A stretch of DNA of 64,000 bases from Dolosigranulum pigrum ATCC 51524 (GTDB lineage: Bacteria; Bacillota; Bacilli; Lactobacillales; Carnobacteriaceae_A). Every line of letters starts with the position of its first letter. Within the stretch, counting starts at the first letter, position 1. Under the pieces are notes generated by a model that did no database searches, was not told the origin of the DNA, and saw only the letters and a program-made list of their open reading frames with translations. Position numbers and translations under genes: made by a program. The stretch is from the NCBI RefSeq assembly GCF_000245815.1, contig NZ_JH601104.1:235253-299252 (forward strand), in the 5' to 3' direction. Below are positions 44,431 through 53,603 of this stretch, piece after piece.

Positions 44431-44551
44431 CTTGATCCCCTTCTACTACATTCTCTATTTTTAAAATTGATCAACATCGAACAAATCACCCTATCACTAA
44501 ACAGGGCTAAAACATATCCCCACTGTTCAGTAATTTATTCTCTCAGTTCAT

Positions 44552-45940
44552 TTAAATCATTTCAACTAATGCTTGGCAAATTTTCCCGCTATCCGCTTCA
44601 AGTAAGGTCCGCACATCGAATTGGACTTTCCCATCCGACGTCCGAGCAATAATAGGGAATTCTGCCTGGCGCAGTTTTTGCTCCAACGTGCTCTCAGAAT
44701 AATCTGGATGGCTAATTTCCACTAAATGAGTCGCTAGTCGGGCTTCGGGGAAAGCCCCGCCTCCAACTTGAGATTGGCCCTCTTTAATATTTACTTGATA
44801 GCCTTTATTCAGCACTCGAATGTCGTCCGCCAGCGTTTGAGCTTTACGAGCGAGCTTTTCTTCTGACTGGCCTAACATCTGGAGTAACGGAATATCTTTC
44901 ATGGCCTGCTCCGGCTTCAAGTAAGCTTGTAATGTCGCTTCTAATCCAGCAAGGGTCATCTTATCGACACGCAGGGCTCGCAGCAACGGATGGCGCTTCA
45001 ATTGGTCAATATATTGCTTAGTCCCGACTAAGATACCGGCTTGAGGTCCGCCTAATAATTTGTCCCCACTGAAGCTAACTACATCATAACCAGATGCAAC
45101 GACTTCAGACACAAGCGGTTCTCGCGGTAAGCCGAGTGGTTGCAGATCGATCAGCAGACCACTTCCTAAGTCATTAAAGGCCGGCAAGTCGTGTTGGTGC
45201 GCTAACGCGACTAGATCTTTATCATCGGGCACTTGGCTGAAGCCAACAACCCGATAATTACTTGTATGCACCCGCAATAGTGCACCCGTCTCTTCTGTGA
45301 TGGCACGCTCATAATCACGTAAGTGGGTCTTATTAGTTGCGCCGACTTCCTTCAGACGAGCACCGACACTCTCAATGACATCTGGCACACGGAAAGAACC
45401 GCCAATCTCAACTAATTCTCCGCGCGAAATCAGCACCTCTTGACCTTGTGTCGTCGCTGTCAAGAGCAACATAACGGCTGCCGCGTTGTTATTGACCACT
45501 AAGGCGGCTTCTGCCCCGGTCAATTCTTTTAGCAAGTCTTCTATATGGGCATAGCGACTGCCCCGTTCACCCGCCTCAACATTGTACTCCAAATTACTAT
45601 AGCGCGCGTTCACTCGCTGGGTTGCTTCGACGGCTTTGTCAGATAATAAAGCTCGCCCAAGATTCGTATGCAGAGCTGTTCCCGTCGCATTAATCATCGG
45701 GCGTAAGTTAGGACGTTTCTTTGCTGTCAGCTTGCGTTCGGCAATCGCAACCACCGCCGAGTGAGAGATATCTACGTCTTCACCGGCTAGTATCGCTTGT
45801 CGTACTTGATTCAAGGCTTCGTTCAAGTAATTCTTAACGTAAGGACGGTCGAACACCTCGAACCATGGCGCAACCGCCACATCTTCTAATAACTCATTCA
45901 TCTTCGGTAATTGACTTAACTTCTCTTGCACCGCGCTCAC
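44552..45940 (-). CDS. selA: L-seryl-tRNA(Sec) selenium transferase
   Basis: SelA, a PLP enzyme, replaces the serine hydroxyl of seryl-tRNA(Sec) with selenium from selenophosphate. The 462-residue length is standard, the PLP lysine is Lys294 in SFSGDKLLGGPQ, and the N-terminal region has RPMINATGTALHTNLGR. ATG 45940 overlaps the selB stop by four bases, so selB-selA are coupled. It is the last gene of the selD-yedF-DUF3343-selB-selA series on this strand. Confidence 0.97.
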   Translation of the reverse strand: MSAVQEKLSQLPKMNELLEDVAVAPWFEVFDRPYVKNYLNEALNQVRQAILAGEDVDISHSAVVAIAERKLTAKKRPNLRPMINATGTALHTNLGRALLSDKAVEATQRVNARYSNLEYNVEAGERGSRYAHIEDLLKELTGAEAALVVNNNAAAVMLLLTATTQGQEVLISRGELVEIGGSFRVPDVIESVGARLKEVGATNKTHLRDYERAITEETGALLRVHTSNYRVVGFSQVPDDKDLVALAHQHDLPAFNDLGSGLLIDLQPLGLPREPLVSEVVASGYDVVSFSGDKLLGGPQAGILVGTKQYIDQLKRHPLLRALRVDKMTLAGLEATLQAYLKPEQAMKDIPLLQMLGQSEEKLARKAQTLADDIRVLNKGYQVNIKEGQSQVGGGAFPEARLATHLVEISHPDYSESTLEQKLRQAEFPIIARTSDGKVQFDVRTLLEADSGKICQALVEMI

Positions 45941-47838
45941 TCCTTCTCTCTCAGTATGCGCACATCGCCCACTCGCTTGGTCACACCCGCGTCATCTAAG
46001 TGCTCCAACAGTAACATCGCATATTTCCGAGACGTATCCATCATATCACGGAACGTGGCTAATTCGATCTCACCATGACGCTGCAAGTACTGAATTACTT
46101 GCGCACGGGCATCCGTATAGACAGACATATGAATATATTCATACTTATCTAGACGGAACAGTTGTCGACCAATCATCTGATTAAACACTTCTTGTCTCGT
46201 CTGGTCATCTTGAATCACCGCTTCTGGCGTCGGTGGATTCATCCCCGCTTCACGGAAAGTCGCATCGATTTCGTCACTGATCTCACGTGCTTCTCCTTCC
46301 AGCTCTGGATTAAATGCCGTCAGACGAATGCGATTATCCTCACTGGCTACCAACTCTTCTTGCGTTATATACTTCAACAATGCATCCAAATCTTTTGGTG
46401 CTAACTCCTTGAATTTGGTCCGGAATTCTTCTAGTGGCATTCCTGATCGAATTGGATAAGTGGCATGATAATCACCCAAAAGTTGCTGGACGCGATCAGT
46501 GAACTGCTGGACATCTTCCGCCGCCATGACTTGATGCCCGAATGCGTAGAGCTTCCCTTGGTCAATTAATTCGCCGGTCAACTCTTTTACATGCGGCAGT
46601 TCGATATTAAGCTCTTCACTAATAGTTCGCTCATCCGTTAAGCCAGTCGTTTCTTTCCGCAAGAAGTCAATCATAATCTCACCAAAGTCTCCGGACTCTT
46701 TCACTTGCAGGCTCTCGATCACCTCTTCGTTGAACCGCTTATGCTTCTGCGGATCCTCGTCTAGGACAGTCCCACCCGCAATCGTGTGCAGTGGAGAGAA
46801 TGAACGCAGGATGAAATGATCGCCTACTTTTGCCGACACCTTCTCTTCCAAGCGCAACTGCAAGTACCCGGTCTCGCCTTGATGAATGGTCTCTGCCCCG
46901 ATTGGAACAATCCGTGCGCGGACTTCTTGCGTTCCTATATGAACATGCACGCGATCCCAGAGTTCCAAGGCATATGGAGAATCCGGCAAGCACTGCACAT
47001 TCACATCTAACATATAACTAGCTGGCAAATGCGCCGTTGTTAGCACACTTCCCCGAGGCACTTCATCGACATCCACCTTCGTTAAGTTCAAAGCCGTTCG
47101 ATTGCCCGGATACGCTACCTCTACATCTTCTTCGTGAATTTGGATATTACGAATCCGTGTCTGAAGACCACTCGGATAAATCGTCATATCATCGCCTACA
47201 TGAAGCATTCCATCAACTAACGTCCCTGTGACAACTGTTCCGAACCCTTTTACCGAAAAGCTACGATCAACATTCAGACGTGGTGGTAATTTAGATGCTT
47301 CACGTGTCATCTGACTACAGCGCTCCGTAATCTCAGCCCGCAACTGGTCAATCCCAATCTCTGCTAAGGCATCGGTGGTGATAATTGGGGCCTCCGCTAA
47401 AACCGTTCCTTGGAATTGCTCCCGAATATCTTCTTGTACAATTTCCAGTAAGATCTCATCCACACCATCGACTTTCGTTAAGACAATAATGAAATTCTCA
47501 ATCCCTAAGAGACGCAAAATATTCGCATGCTCAGACGTCTGTGGCATAATACCTTCATTCGCATCGATCACCAATAACGCCAAATCCAAACCTGGTGCCC
47601 CGGCTAACATATTCTTCAAGAACTTCTCATGTCCGGGCACATCAACAATTCCAGCTTCCGTCCCATCATCTAAGGTCATATAAGCAAAGCCCAAATTAAT
47701 GGATAGCCCCCGACGATGTTCTTCTTCTGTTGTATCTGTATCAATCCCGCTCAGCGCCTTAATTAAGGTTGTCTTCCCGTGGTCAACATGACCAGCCGTT
47801 CCGATTACAATATTTTTCTTCTCCACCACTGTCATCAC
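45937..47838 (-). CDS. selB: Selenocysteine-specific elongation factor SelB
   Basis: SelB carries selenocysteyl-tRNA to the ribosome at UGA codons marked by a SECIS. The 633-residue GTPase has G1 GHVDHGKTTL, G3 DVPGHE, the NKxD-like TKVD, an EF-Tu-like core, and a C-terminal half with winged-helix repeats that bind SECIS RNA. The start is GTG 47838 immediately after the previous stop, or ATG 47835. It precedes selA with a four-base overlap. Confidence 0.96.
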   Translation of the reverse strand: MMTVVEKKNIVIGTAGHVDHGKTTLIKALSGIDTDTTEEEHRRGLSINLGFAYMTLDDGTEAGIVDVPGHEKFLKNMLAGAPGLDLALLVIDANEGIMPQTSEHANILRLLGIENFIIVLTKVDGVDEILLEIVQEDIREQFQGTVLAEAPIITTDALAEIGIDQLRAEITERCSQMTREASKLPPRLNVDRSFSVKGFGTVVTGTLVDGMLHVGDDMTIYPSGLQTRIRNIQIHEEDVEVAYPGNRTALNLTKVDVDEVPRGSVLTTAHLPASYMLDVNVQCLPDSPYALELWDRVHVHIGTQEVRARIVPIGAETIHQGETGYLQLRLEEKVSAKVGDHFILRSFSPLHTIAGGTVLDEDPQKHKRFNEEVIESLQVKESGDFGEIMIDFLRKETTGLTDERTISEELNIELPHVKELTGELIDQGKLYAFGHQVMAAEDVQQFTDRVQQLLGDYHATYPIRSGMPLEEFRTKFKELAPKDLDALLKYITQEELVASEDNRIRLTAFNPELEGEAREISDEIDATFREAGMNPPTPEAVIQDDQTRQEVFNQMIGRQLFRLDKYEYIHMSVYTDARAQVIQYLQRHGEIELATFRDMMDTSRKYAMLLLEHLDDAGVTKRVGDVRILREKE

Positions 47839-48087
47839 TCAACTTTCTGATAATGTTGTGTATGTCCCGCTGTTATCTACTCCGTAATACCCACTTGGTT
47901 GAATAGACTCTGCCTGCATCAGCTGTTGGATCGTCTCAATGTCTGCTTCCGGCAACTTCAAGGTCAACCCACACTGCGCACTAATACGCTCCGGTGTTGG
48001 GATAAGTCGCCCTTTTATACTATGACGGTCTATCACCGTCTCAGCATGCATAGCATCATGGGAATGATTAAATGTCAGGAGTAACAT
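47839..48087 (-). CDS. DUF3343 protein, putative Se/S carrier
   Basis: This 82-residue protein begins MLLLTFNHSHDAMHAE and has GRLIPTPERISAQCGLTLKL, the DUF3343 landmark with a single Cys. Members accompany selenium genes and are thought to carry reduced sulfur or selenium; this is family association rather than demonstrated. The ATG at 48087 follows GAGGAAGAGG. It lies between yedF and selB, with the stop joining directly to selB. Confidence 0.8.
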   Translation of the reverse strand: MLLLTFNHSHDAMHAETVIDRHSIKGRLIPTPERISAQCGLTLKLPEADIETIQQLMQAESIQPSGYYGVDNSGTYTTLSES

Positions 48088-48119
48088 AGGCGTCACCTCT
48101 TCCTCGTCTAGCTCCGATA

Positions 48120-48476
48120 TTATGGCTTCACCACACGAGAAGCACTGCGCATAATACGAACAATCTCGTACATATTCGTCGCTTCTCCGACCGGTAAGTT
48201 TTCTTTATCATAACCATAATAATCTAGGCACGTCCCACAAGACTGAATCTTCACGCCAGCTTCTTGTAGTTTCACCAGATCTTCACGCGCCTTAGATTCC
48301 CCGGCACTCACATGTACCCCGCTGTTATAGAACAAGACATGCGTTGGGAATTGGTCCTGTTCGCTCAAGGCGTACGTAAAACTTGTCATTAATTTTTCGC
48401 CGATTTCACGCTCTCCATCTCCCATCATATCACTGCTAATGACAACAACATACGCATCTTTCGTCAGATCAGTCAT
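48120..48476 (-). CDS. yedF: YedF-type selenium-metabolism protein, DsrE domain only
   Basis: The 118-residue protein has a DsrE-like fold pattern (DAYVVVISSDMMGDGEREIG, read as two halves) with SCGTCLDYYG, whose cysteines could carry sulfur or selenium. In many selenium loci YedF is a TusA domain fused to this DsrE domain; here the TusA half is missing, and a stand-alone TusA is encoded at 57017-57253. The ATG at 48476 follows AAGAGGGAT; an upstream frame extension is not supported. It lies between selD and the DUF3343 gene. Confidence 0.82.
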   Translation of the reverse strand: MTDLTKDAYVVVISSDMMGDGEREIGEKLMTSFTYALSEQDQFPTHVLFYNSGVHVSAGESKAREDLVKLQEAGVKIQSCGTCLDYYGYDKENLPVGEATNMYEIVRIMRSASRVVKP

Positions 48477-48537
48477 CGTTATCCCTCTTTCTATTGAGTT
48501 CGCTAACACTACCTATTTATCAGTCTAATTAATAATA

Positions 48538-49575
48538 CTAATTGATAATAATTGTCTTGTCTTGTCTATCGGTCACTTGACCAATCGCTCGGGCAAAAAT
48601 ATCTTTCTCCGCTAATTCGTCTAAGAATGCTTGGCTATGCTCTTCATCAATACTAATGACTAACCCACCCGATGTTTGTGGGTCAAGCAAGACTTCTTCC
48701 ATAGCGGGATCATCGATTTGGAAGTCAAGATGTTCAGCTAAAAATGCCCGATTCCGCTTACCGCCTCCGGTTGTCAGAGCCTGCTCTGCACCGCTGTAAG
48801 CTTCTTTAATATACGGAACCTGCTCGGCTTTAATCTCCGCACTCACCCGCTTACCTAACATTTCCTTAATATGACCTAACAAACCAAAGCCTGTTACATC
48901 GGTCGCACTCGTAATAGGGTGATGCTTCATCACATCCGCCACATGCTTGTTCAGCGTCGTCATCCAATGACACGCCTCATCGAAGGCTTCTTGGCTCAAC
49001 TTGCCTTTCTTATACCCCGTTGTAACGATCCCTACGCCGATTGGTTTAGTCAGAATAAGGATGTCTCCTACACGTGCCCCATCATTGCGAATAATATGGT
49101 CTGGATGAACACGTCCATTCACAGATAGACCATACTTAATGGTATCATCATGAATCGAATGCCCCCCGCTCAGACTCGCTCCGGCTTCGTGCACCTTACT
49201 GGCACCTCCGCGTAAAATCTCCCCTAACAAGTCATAATCATCCCCACTTGGATAGGTGACAATATTAAGCGCCGAAATCACTTCGCCTCCCATTGCATAG
49301 ACATCACTTAACGCATTCGTCGCTGCGATTTGACCGAATAAATACGGATCTTCTACCATAGATGGGAAAAAGTCAATCGTCTGAATCACGGCAATATCAT
49401 CACTTAACTTATAGACTGATGCATCATCACTTGAATCATAGCCAACAATTAAATTCTCATCATCTCTCGTGGGAATCGTCTTCAACAACGCACTGAGGTC
49501 ACCCGGACCTATTTTGGCGTTTCAGCCACCTCCCGCTGACATACACATATGTTTTCTTTTTTTCTCTTCACTCAT
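48538..49575 (-). CDS. selD: Selenide, water dikinase (selenophosphate synthase), itself a selenoprotein
   Basis: SelD makes selenophosphate from selenide and ATP, for tRNA(Sec) and Sec synthesis. The start is ATG 49575 behind AGGAGGGG, and the UGA at 49522-49524 is Sec18 in SAGGG-U-NAKIGPGDL, the catalytic position usually Cys or Sec. Total length is 345 residues. Gene finders that end at UGA would start at an internal TTG and drop the active site. A hairpin GGTC-CGGGT-GACC begins 12 bases after the UGA and is the likely SECIS. It is first of the selD-yedF-DUF3343-selB-selA operon and divergent from grdX. Confidence 0.94.
49497..49509 (-). promoter_or_regulatory. Probable SECIS apical hairpin in selD
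   Basis: GGTC and GACC pair around CGGGT, 12 bases after the Sec UGA, matching the offset in the 40-kb selenoprotein. Confidence 0.55.
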
Positions 49576-49763
49576 TTTACAGCCCCTCCTACATATCAAT
49601 CATCACCTAAAAGCTTACCACTTCGCACAAAAAAATGCAATTATTATTAAATAATTCACATACTTTTTGTTAGTGATTTATTATTTAATGCTACACGCTA
49701 CCATTGTCTTTATAACTTTTCTTCTTCGAAAAATTTAATTATTCTTAAATCAGTTAATCTGAG

Positions 49764-49791
49764 TAGACATTTGTCATTTTTGTGCTATAAT
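49764..49791 (+). promoter_or_regulatory. Promoter of the grdX-grdE-grdB operon
   Basis: TAGACA and TATAAT are 16 bases apart, and TGC precedes TATAAT, an extended -10. Transcription should begin near 49798, giving a leader of about 130 bases with a short ORF. The rest of 49576-49763 is AT-rich spacer to selD in which I see no gene. Confidence 0.75.
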
Positions 49792-49844
49792 GAACTTGTA
49801 AACCGTAAAGATTGATTCACTATCCTCAAAAGGAGTTGTTTTAT

Positions 49845-49946
49845 ATGGAACTTAAGGGATTTTACTATATTCGTTGACCAGTCTATCCGGACAAGGTTGT
49901 TAACAGTATACAAAGGAGTCTAGATTATTATGCAAATCATCACTAA
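49845..49946 (+). CDS. Candidate leader peptide with in-frame UGA upstream of grdX
   Basis: An ATG at 49845 behind a strong AAAAGGAG encodes MELKGFYYIR, then UGA (49875-49877). If that UGA is read as Sec, translation continues PVYPDKVVNS and on to TAA at 49944-49946, a 33-residue peptide whose end overlaps the grdX start (49930) by 17 bases in another frame. A short hairpin, GACA-AGGT-TGTT, begins exactly 12 bases after the UGA, the same offset as the likely SECIS apex in selD and the 40-kb selenoprotein. Sec readthrough would move ribosomes across the grdX ribosome-binding site. This could be a selenium-sensing leader. It may also be chance; no homologue is known to me. Confidence 0.45.
49890..49901 (+). 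promoter_or_regulatory. Candidate SECIS-like hairpin in the grdX leader
   Basis: GACA and TGTT (one G-U) pair around AGGT, 12 bases after the leader-ORF UGA. The stem is only four base pairs. Confidence 0.35.
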
Positions 49947-50331
49947 CAATCCAACCATCCGTAACCATATTACAAGTTGTCCAATTCAGTTCGTTGATGG
50001 AGCGATTGATGCGGTGTTCGAGCAGGTGCGCCAACTGATTATTAACGATAAAATAAGCTTACTCACGCACCCACTCAGTAGCAGTTTGAAGCCGAACGAA
50101 ACAGTCTACAAGTCTGTTATCCTAACAACAACACCCGGTGAAGCGATCGATCTAACTAGTCTAGAAATGATTGAACGTGCAGCCCTGGTACATGGAAAAT
50201 TTCAAAAAAATCAACATACACCCGAGTGGCCGCAATCGATCTTAGATGACTTTGCCTTAATTGATTTAGACTTAATGCAACAAGCGCTAATACGCGCTCA
50301 ACGACCCAGTCAATCACACAACAACTTATAA
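49930..50331 (+). CDS. grdX: GrdX family protein
   Basis: The 133-residue protein has the GrdX-family pattern, with an N-terminal IITNNPTIRNHI and a hinge SVILTTTPGEAIDLTSLEMIERA. GrdX is encoded in glycine-reductase operons; its role is not established. AAAGGAG precedes the ATG, and the start is overlapped by the leader ORF. It is followed after 14 bases by grdE, so it is first gene of grdX-grdE-grdB. Confidence 0.85.
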   Translation: MQIITNNPTIRNHITSCPIQFVDGAIDAVFEQVRQLIINDKISLLTHPLSSSLKPNETVYKSVILTTTPGEAIDLTSLEMIERAALVHGKFQKNQHTPEWPQSILDDFALIDLDLMQQALIRAQRPSQSHNNL

Positions 50332-50345
50332 AGAGGTGACTTACG

Positions 50346-51632
50346 ATGAAATTAGAAATTGGCGAAATTACTATTAAAGATGTAACGCTAGCTGATGAAA
50401 CAGCCCTAAACGATGGACACTTAACCATTAACAAGCAAGATCTGATCGATATCGTCTTAGAAGATGACCGTCTCGCTTCTGCTGACGTCCAACTCGCAAA
50501 ACCTGGTGAAAAAACACGAATTACACCGGTCAAGGATGTCATTGAACCAAGATGTAAAGTTGATTCTGAAAGTGGGATCTTCCCTGGCGTTATCAGTAAA
50601 GTAAACGAAGTCGGTCAAGGTCGTACGCATGTGATGAAAGGAATTGGCGTCACAACTGTCGGAAAAATTGTCGGATTCCAAGAAGGGATCATCGATATGT
50701 CTGGACCAGGTGCTGAGAAGACACCTTTCTCTCAGATTATTAACATTTGCTTAGTCATCAATCCAACAGAGGACTTGAAGACACACAGTTACGAAGAAGC
50801 AGTCCGACTAGCAGGGCTTCGCGTCGCAACCTTCATCGGAAAATTAGCAGAAGAAATCGAACCCGATGAAGTGAAAACATTCGAGACGAAGCCGCTTGTT
50901 GAGCAAATGAATGAGTACCCTGACTTACCAAAAGTCGGTTATGTCTACATGCTTCAGACACAAGGATTGTTGCATGATACGTATGTTTACGGCACAGATG
51001 CCAAGCATATCGTTCCGACCTTGCTTTACCCAACTGAAGTCATGGATGGTGCGATTATCAGTGGTAACTGTGTATCCGCATGTGATAAGAACACCACTTA
51101 CCACCACTTGAACAACCCAATTATTGAAGATCTCTACGCACGTCACGGGAAAGATATTAACTTCGTGGGCGTCATTATTACGAACGAAACCGTCTATCTA
51201 GCTGACAAAGAACGCTCCAGTGACTTCACATCCAAACTCGCTGAATTTATCGGTCTAGATGGTGTCATCATTTCTCAAGAAGGATTCGGAAACCCAGATA
51301 CGGACTTAATCATGAACAGTACCAAGATTGAGAAAAAAGGCATCGATACCGTTATCGTAACGGATGAATATGCTGGACGCGACGGTGCCAGCCAATCATT
51401 AGCTGATGCTGATCCATTGGCAAATGCAGCTGTCACCGGTGGGAATGCGAATGAAACGATTCTCCTCCCAGCAATGGACCGTCTCATCGGAACACTTGAT
51501 TACGTAGACGTGATTGCCGGTGGATTCGATGGCTCACTACAAGCAAGTGGTGAGATTGAAGTTGAGATCCAAGCCATTACCGGTGCTACGAACGAACTTG
51601 GCTTCAACCGCATGTCCGCTCGAGGCGTTTAA
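50346..51632 (+). CDS. grdE: Glycine reductase component B, GrdE proprotein
   Basis: GrdE is made as a proprotein and cleaved to alpha and beta subunits; the beta chain's new N-terminal residue becomes a pyruvoyl group that binds glycine. The 428-residue length is normal. The cleavage site is Asn241/Cys242 in ISGNCVSACDKNTTY. AAAGAGGTGA precedes the ATG. It pairs with GrdB (selenocysteine) immediately downstream to form component B. No GrdF, GrdG, GrdH or GrdI for sarcosine or betaine is in the window, so the substrate is glycine. Confidence 0.95.
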   Translation: MKLEIGEITIKDVTLADETALNDGHLTINKQDLIDIVLEDDRLASADVQLAKPGEKTRITPVKDVIEPRCKVDSESGIFPGVISKVNEVGQGRTHVMKGIGVTTVGKIVGFQEGIIDMSGPGAEKTPFSQIINICLVINPTEDLKTHSYEEAVRLAGLRVATFIGKLAEEIEPDEVKTFETKPLVEQMNEYPDLPKVGYVYMLQTQGLLHDTYVYGTDAKHIVPTLLYPTEVMDGAIISGNCVSACDKNTTYHHLNNPIIEDLYARHGKDINFVGVIITNETVYLADKERSSDFTSKLAEFIGLDGVIISQEGFGNPDTDLIMNSTKIEKKGIDTVIVTDEYAGRDGASQSLADADPLANAAVTGGNANETILLPAMDRLIGTLDYVDVIAGGFDGSLQASGEIEVEIQAITGATNELGFNRMSARGV

Positions 51633-51658
51633 GTAGGAGACTTTAAGGAGGTTATACC

Positions 51659-52957
51659 ATGAGTAATTACAAAATAGTCCACTATATTAACCAGTTCTAC
51701 GCTGGTATTGGTGGCGAAGAAAAAGCAAATACAGAACCCTTTAAAAAAGATGGCCCTGTTGGACCGGGACAAGCCTTCAATGGCGCTCTCGGTAGTACAG
51801 CTGACGTTGTAGGAACCGTTGTCTGTGGTGACAGTTATTTCAATGAGAATGAGGATGCCTTATCGACCGTCATGGACATGATTAAGTCATTCGAACCTGA
51901 TCTCGTCATCGCTGGACCTGCCTTTAACGCTGGTCGTTACGGAATGGCTGCCGGTGCCGTTAGTGAAGCAGTTATGAAGGAGTTAAACATTCCAGCCGTT
52001 ACCGGGATGTATGAAGAAAACCCTGGTGTGGACATTTACCGTCAAACACCATACATCGTTGAAGTCGGCTCTTCTGCTGCATCCATGCGCAAAGCCGTCC
52101 CAGCGATTGCTAACTTAGTGAAAAAACTATTAGCTGATGAGGAAGTCAGCCCAAGTCAAGATGGCTACTTCACTCGTTACCGTAAAAACTTCCAAGCTGA
52201 GCACCGTGGATCTACCCGTGCCGTTGAGATGCTTGTGAAAAAACTAAACAAAGAAGACTTCGAGACTGAATATCCAATGCCTGAATTCGATAATGTCGAT
52301 CCCGGTGACGCTATTAAGGATCTCGCTAATGCGAAGATTGCTCTCGTCACATCAGGTGGTATCGTACCAAAAGGCAACCCAGATCACATCGAGTCATCAA
52401 GTGCTTCTAAATACGGTAAATACGATATCAGCGACTTCTCTGACTTAACAGAAGACACACACGAAACCGCACACGGTGGTTATGATCCAAGTTTTGCCAA
52501 CGAAGACTCTGACCGCGTTCTACCTGTTGATGTCTTACGCGAAAAAGAAAAAGAAGGTGTCATTGGCAAACTATTTGACTACTTCTACACCACAACCGGG
52601 AACGGAACCGCCGTGGCTAGTGCGAAGAATTTCGCTTCCGAAATTGCCGAAGAACTCAAGACGAACGGCGTCGATGCTGTTATTCTAACATCCACTTGAG
52701 GTACCTGCACACGTTGCGGAGCAACAATGGTAAAAGAAATCGAAAAAACAGGTATCCCAGTCGTTCACATGTGTACCGTTGTCCCTATCTCCAAAACAGT
52801 TGGGGCCAACCGAATCGTACCAACTATTGCGATTCCACACCCACTCGGCAATCCGAGCCTAGACGCCAAAGAAGAATACAAATTGCGTAGCAAACTCGTC
52901 GACAAAGCACTCGATGCCCTACAAACAGACATCAGCGCCCAAACCGTCTTCGAATAA
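51659..52957 (+). CDS. grdB: Glycine reductase component B selenoprotein GrdB, with in-frame UGA
   Basis: GrdB is the Sec subunit of component B, forming the carboxymethyl-selenoether intermediate on GrdA. With UGA 52697-52699 read as Sec, the protein has about 432 residues; Sec347 lies in ST-U-GTCTRCGATM. The UGTC and TRCG motif is diagnostic. The N-terminus YYNQFYAGIGGEEKAN-like (KIVHYINQFYAGIGG) is conserved. AAGGAGG precedes the ATG. Hairpin GTTGC-GGA-GCAAC starts 13 bases after the UGA, a probable SECIS. A terminator follows. Gene callers stopping at UGA would give two fragments. Confidence 0.95.
52713..52725 (+). promoter_or_regulatory. Probable SECIS apical hairpin in grdB
   Basis: GTTGC and GCAAC pair around GGA, 13 bases after the Sec UGA. 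Confidence 0.55.
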
Positions 52958-52975
52958 AAAAGTGCATGCTAAATC

Positions 52976-53002
52976 AAAAGAGGCCAGCAACTGGCCTCTT
53001 TT
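52976..53002. terminator. Terminator of grdXEB
   Basis: AAAAGAGGCCAG and CTGGCCTCTTTT form a 12-bp stem with loop CAA; strong on both strands, protecting the convergent small gene. Confidence 0.9.
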
Positions 53003-53043
53003 ATGTTTTTCTTGAATTTTTTGGGCTCTTCAACTTAGAATAG

Positions 53044-53382
53044 CTACCGTTGTTTTACATAGTGAATTATTTTCCCAGCAAATAACAATCCTGAATAGAG
53101 ATAAACTGCTTCAATACTACTCATATTGGAGATAAAGGAAGATTCTGAAATTTCCGCTATCGATTGGATACTCCCTAAGATTAATATAATTAAAACACAT
53201 AGAACGGTTGCAACTAATTGATCTTTTGAAATGTAACTAGCCTGTTCAGTAACAAATATCTCTATGATTAAATTAAAGATTAAAATAATCATTAAAAGAA
53301 CAGGTGATAACTTAAAGAAAAACCCCATAAAGACAACTCCAAAATATAAAACTATTCCTATGATAGGAAGGAACTTTTTCAT
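53044..53382 (-). CDS. Small integral membrane protein of unknown function
   Basis: The 112-residue protein has about four hydrophobic segments covering most of its length (near residues 3-22, 24-42, 58-78 and 90-108) and no recognised family motif. The ATG at 53382 follows GGGGGAATTGAG, a loose ribosome-binding site; a TTG at 53397 is an alternative start. Its leader shares a 44-bp hairpin repeat with the leader of the selenate-type binding protein at 56904, hinting at common regulation. It is convergent with grdB and separated from the transporter operon by that hairpin. Confidence 0.65.
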   Translation of the reverse strand: MKKFLPIIGIVLYFGVVFMGFFFKLSPVLLMIILIFNLIIEIFVTEQASYISKDQLVATVLCVLIILILGSIQSIAEISESSFISNMSSIEAVYLYSGLLFAGKIIHYVKQR

Positions 53383-53416
53383 TCTCAATTCCCCCAACTA
53401 TTTTTATATTATCATG

Positions 53417-53460
53417 TTAGCATAAAAACAGCTTGAGTACATCATGCGAACTCACACTGC
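53417..53460. repeat. 44-bp repeat, copy B (hairpin plus T-run)
   Basis: Differs from the copy at 56939-56982 at two positions of 44. On the minus strand it reads as a stem CAGTGTGAGT/ACTCAAGCTG (imperfect here) followed by TTTTTATGC. Similarity extends loosely into the downstream leader. It lies between the permease gene and the small membrane protein and could be a terminator, an attenuator, or both. Confidence 0.85.
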
Positions 53461-53603
53461 TTTTCGTTTACTTTTAGTCATATTCACTTAGCGGATAAGG
53501 TGCTAGCGAGGAAAAATCTCCCCAACACCAAAAGTTATAGAACTTATTTATCTTTAGGTTTTTGATAGTTGTATAATTTATATTTCTAACTAAATAGTTG
53601 CCC

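Noticed and set aside
44431..44551. Search for tRNA-Sec (selC) near selA and in other gaps of the selenium region
   Set aside because: No long 8-bp-acceptor tRNA with a TCA anticodon was found; it must lie outside the window.
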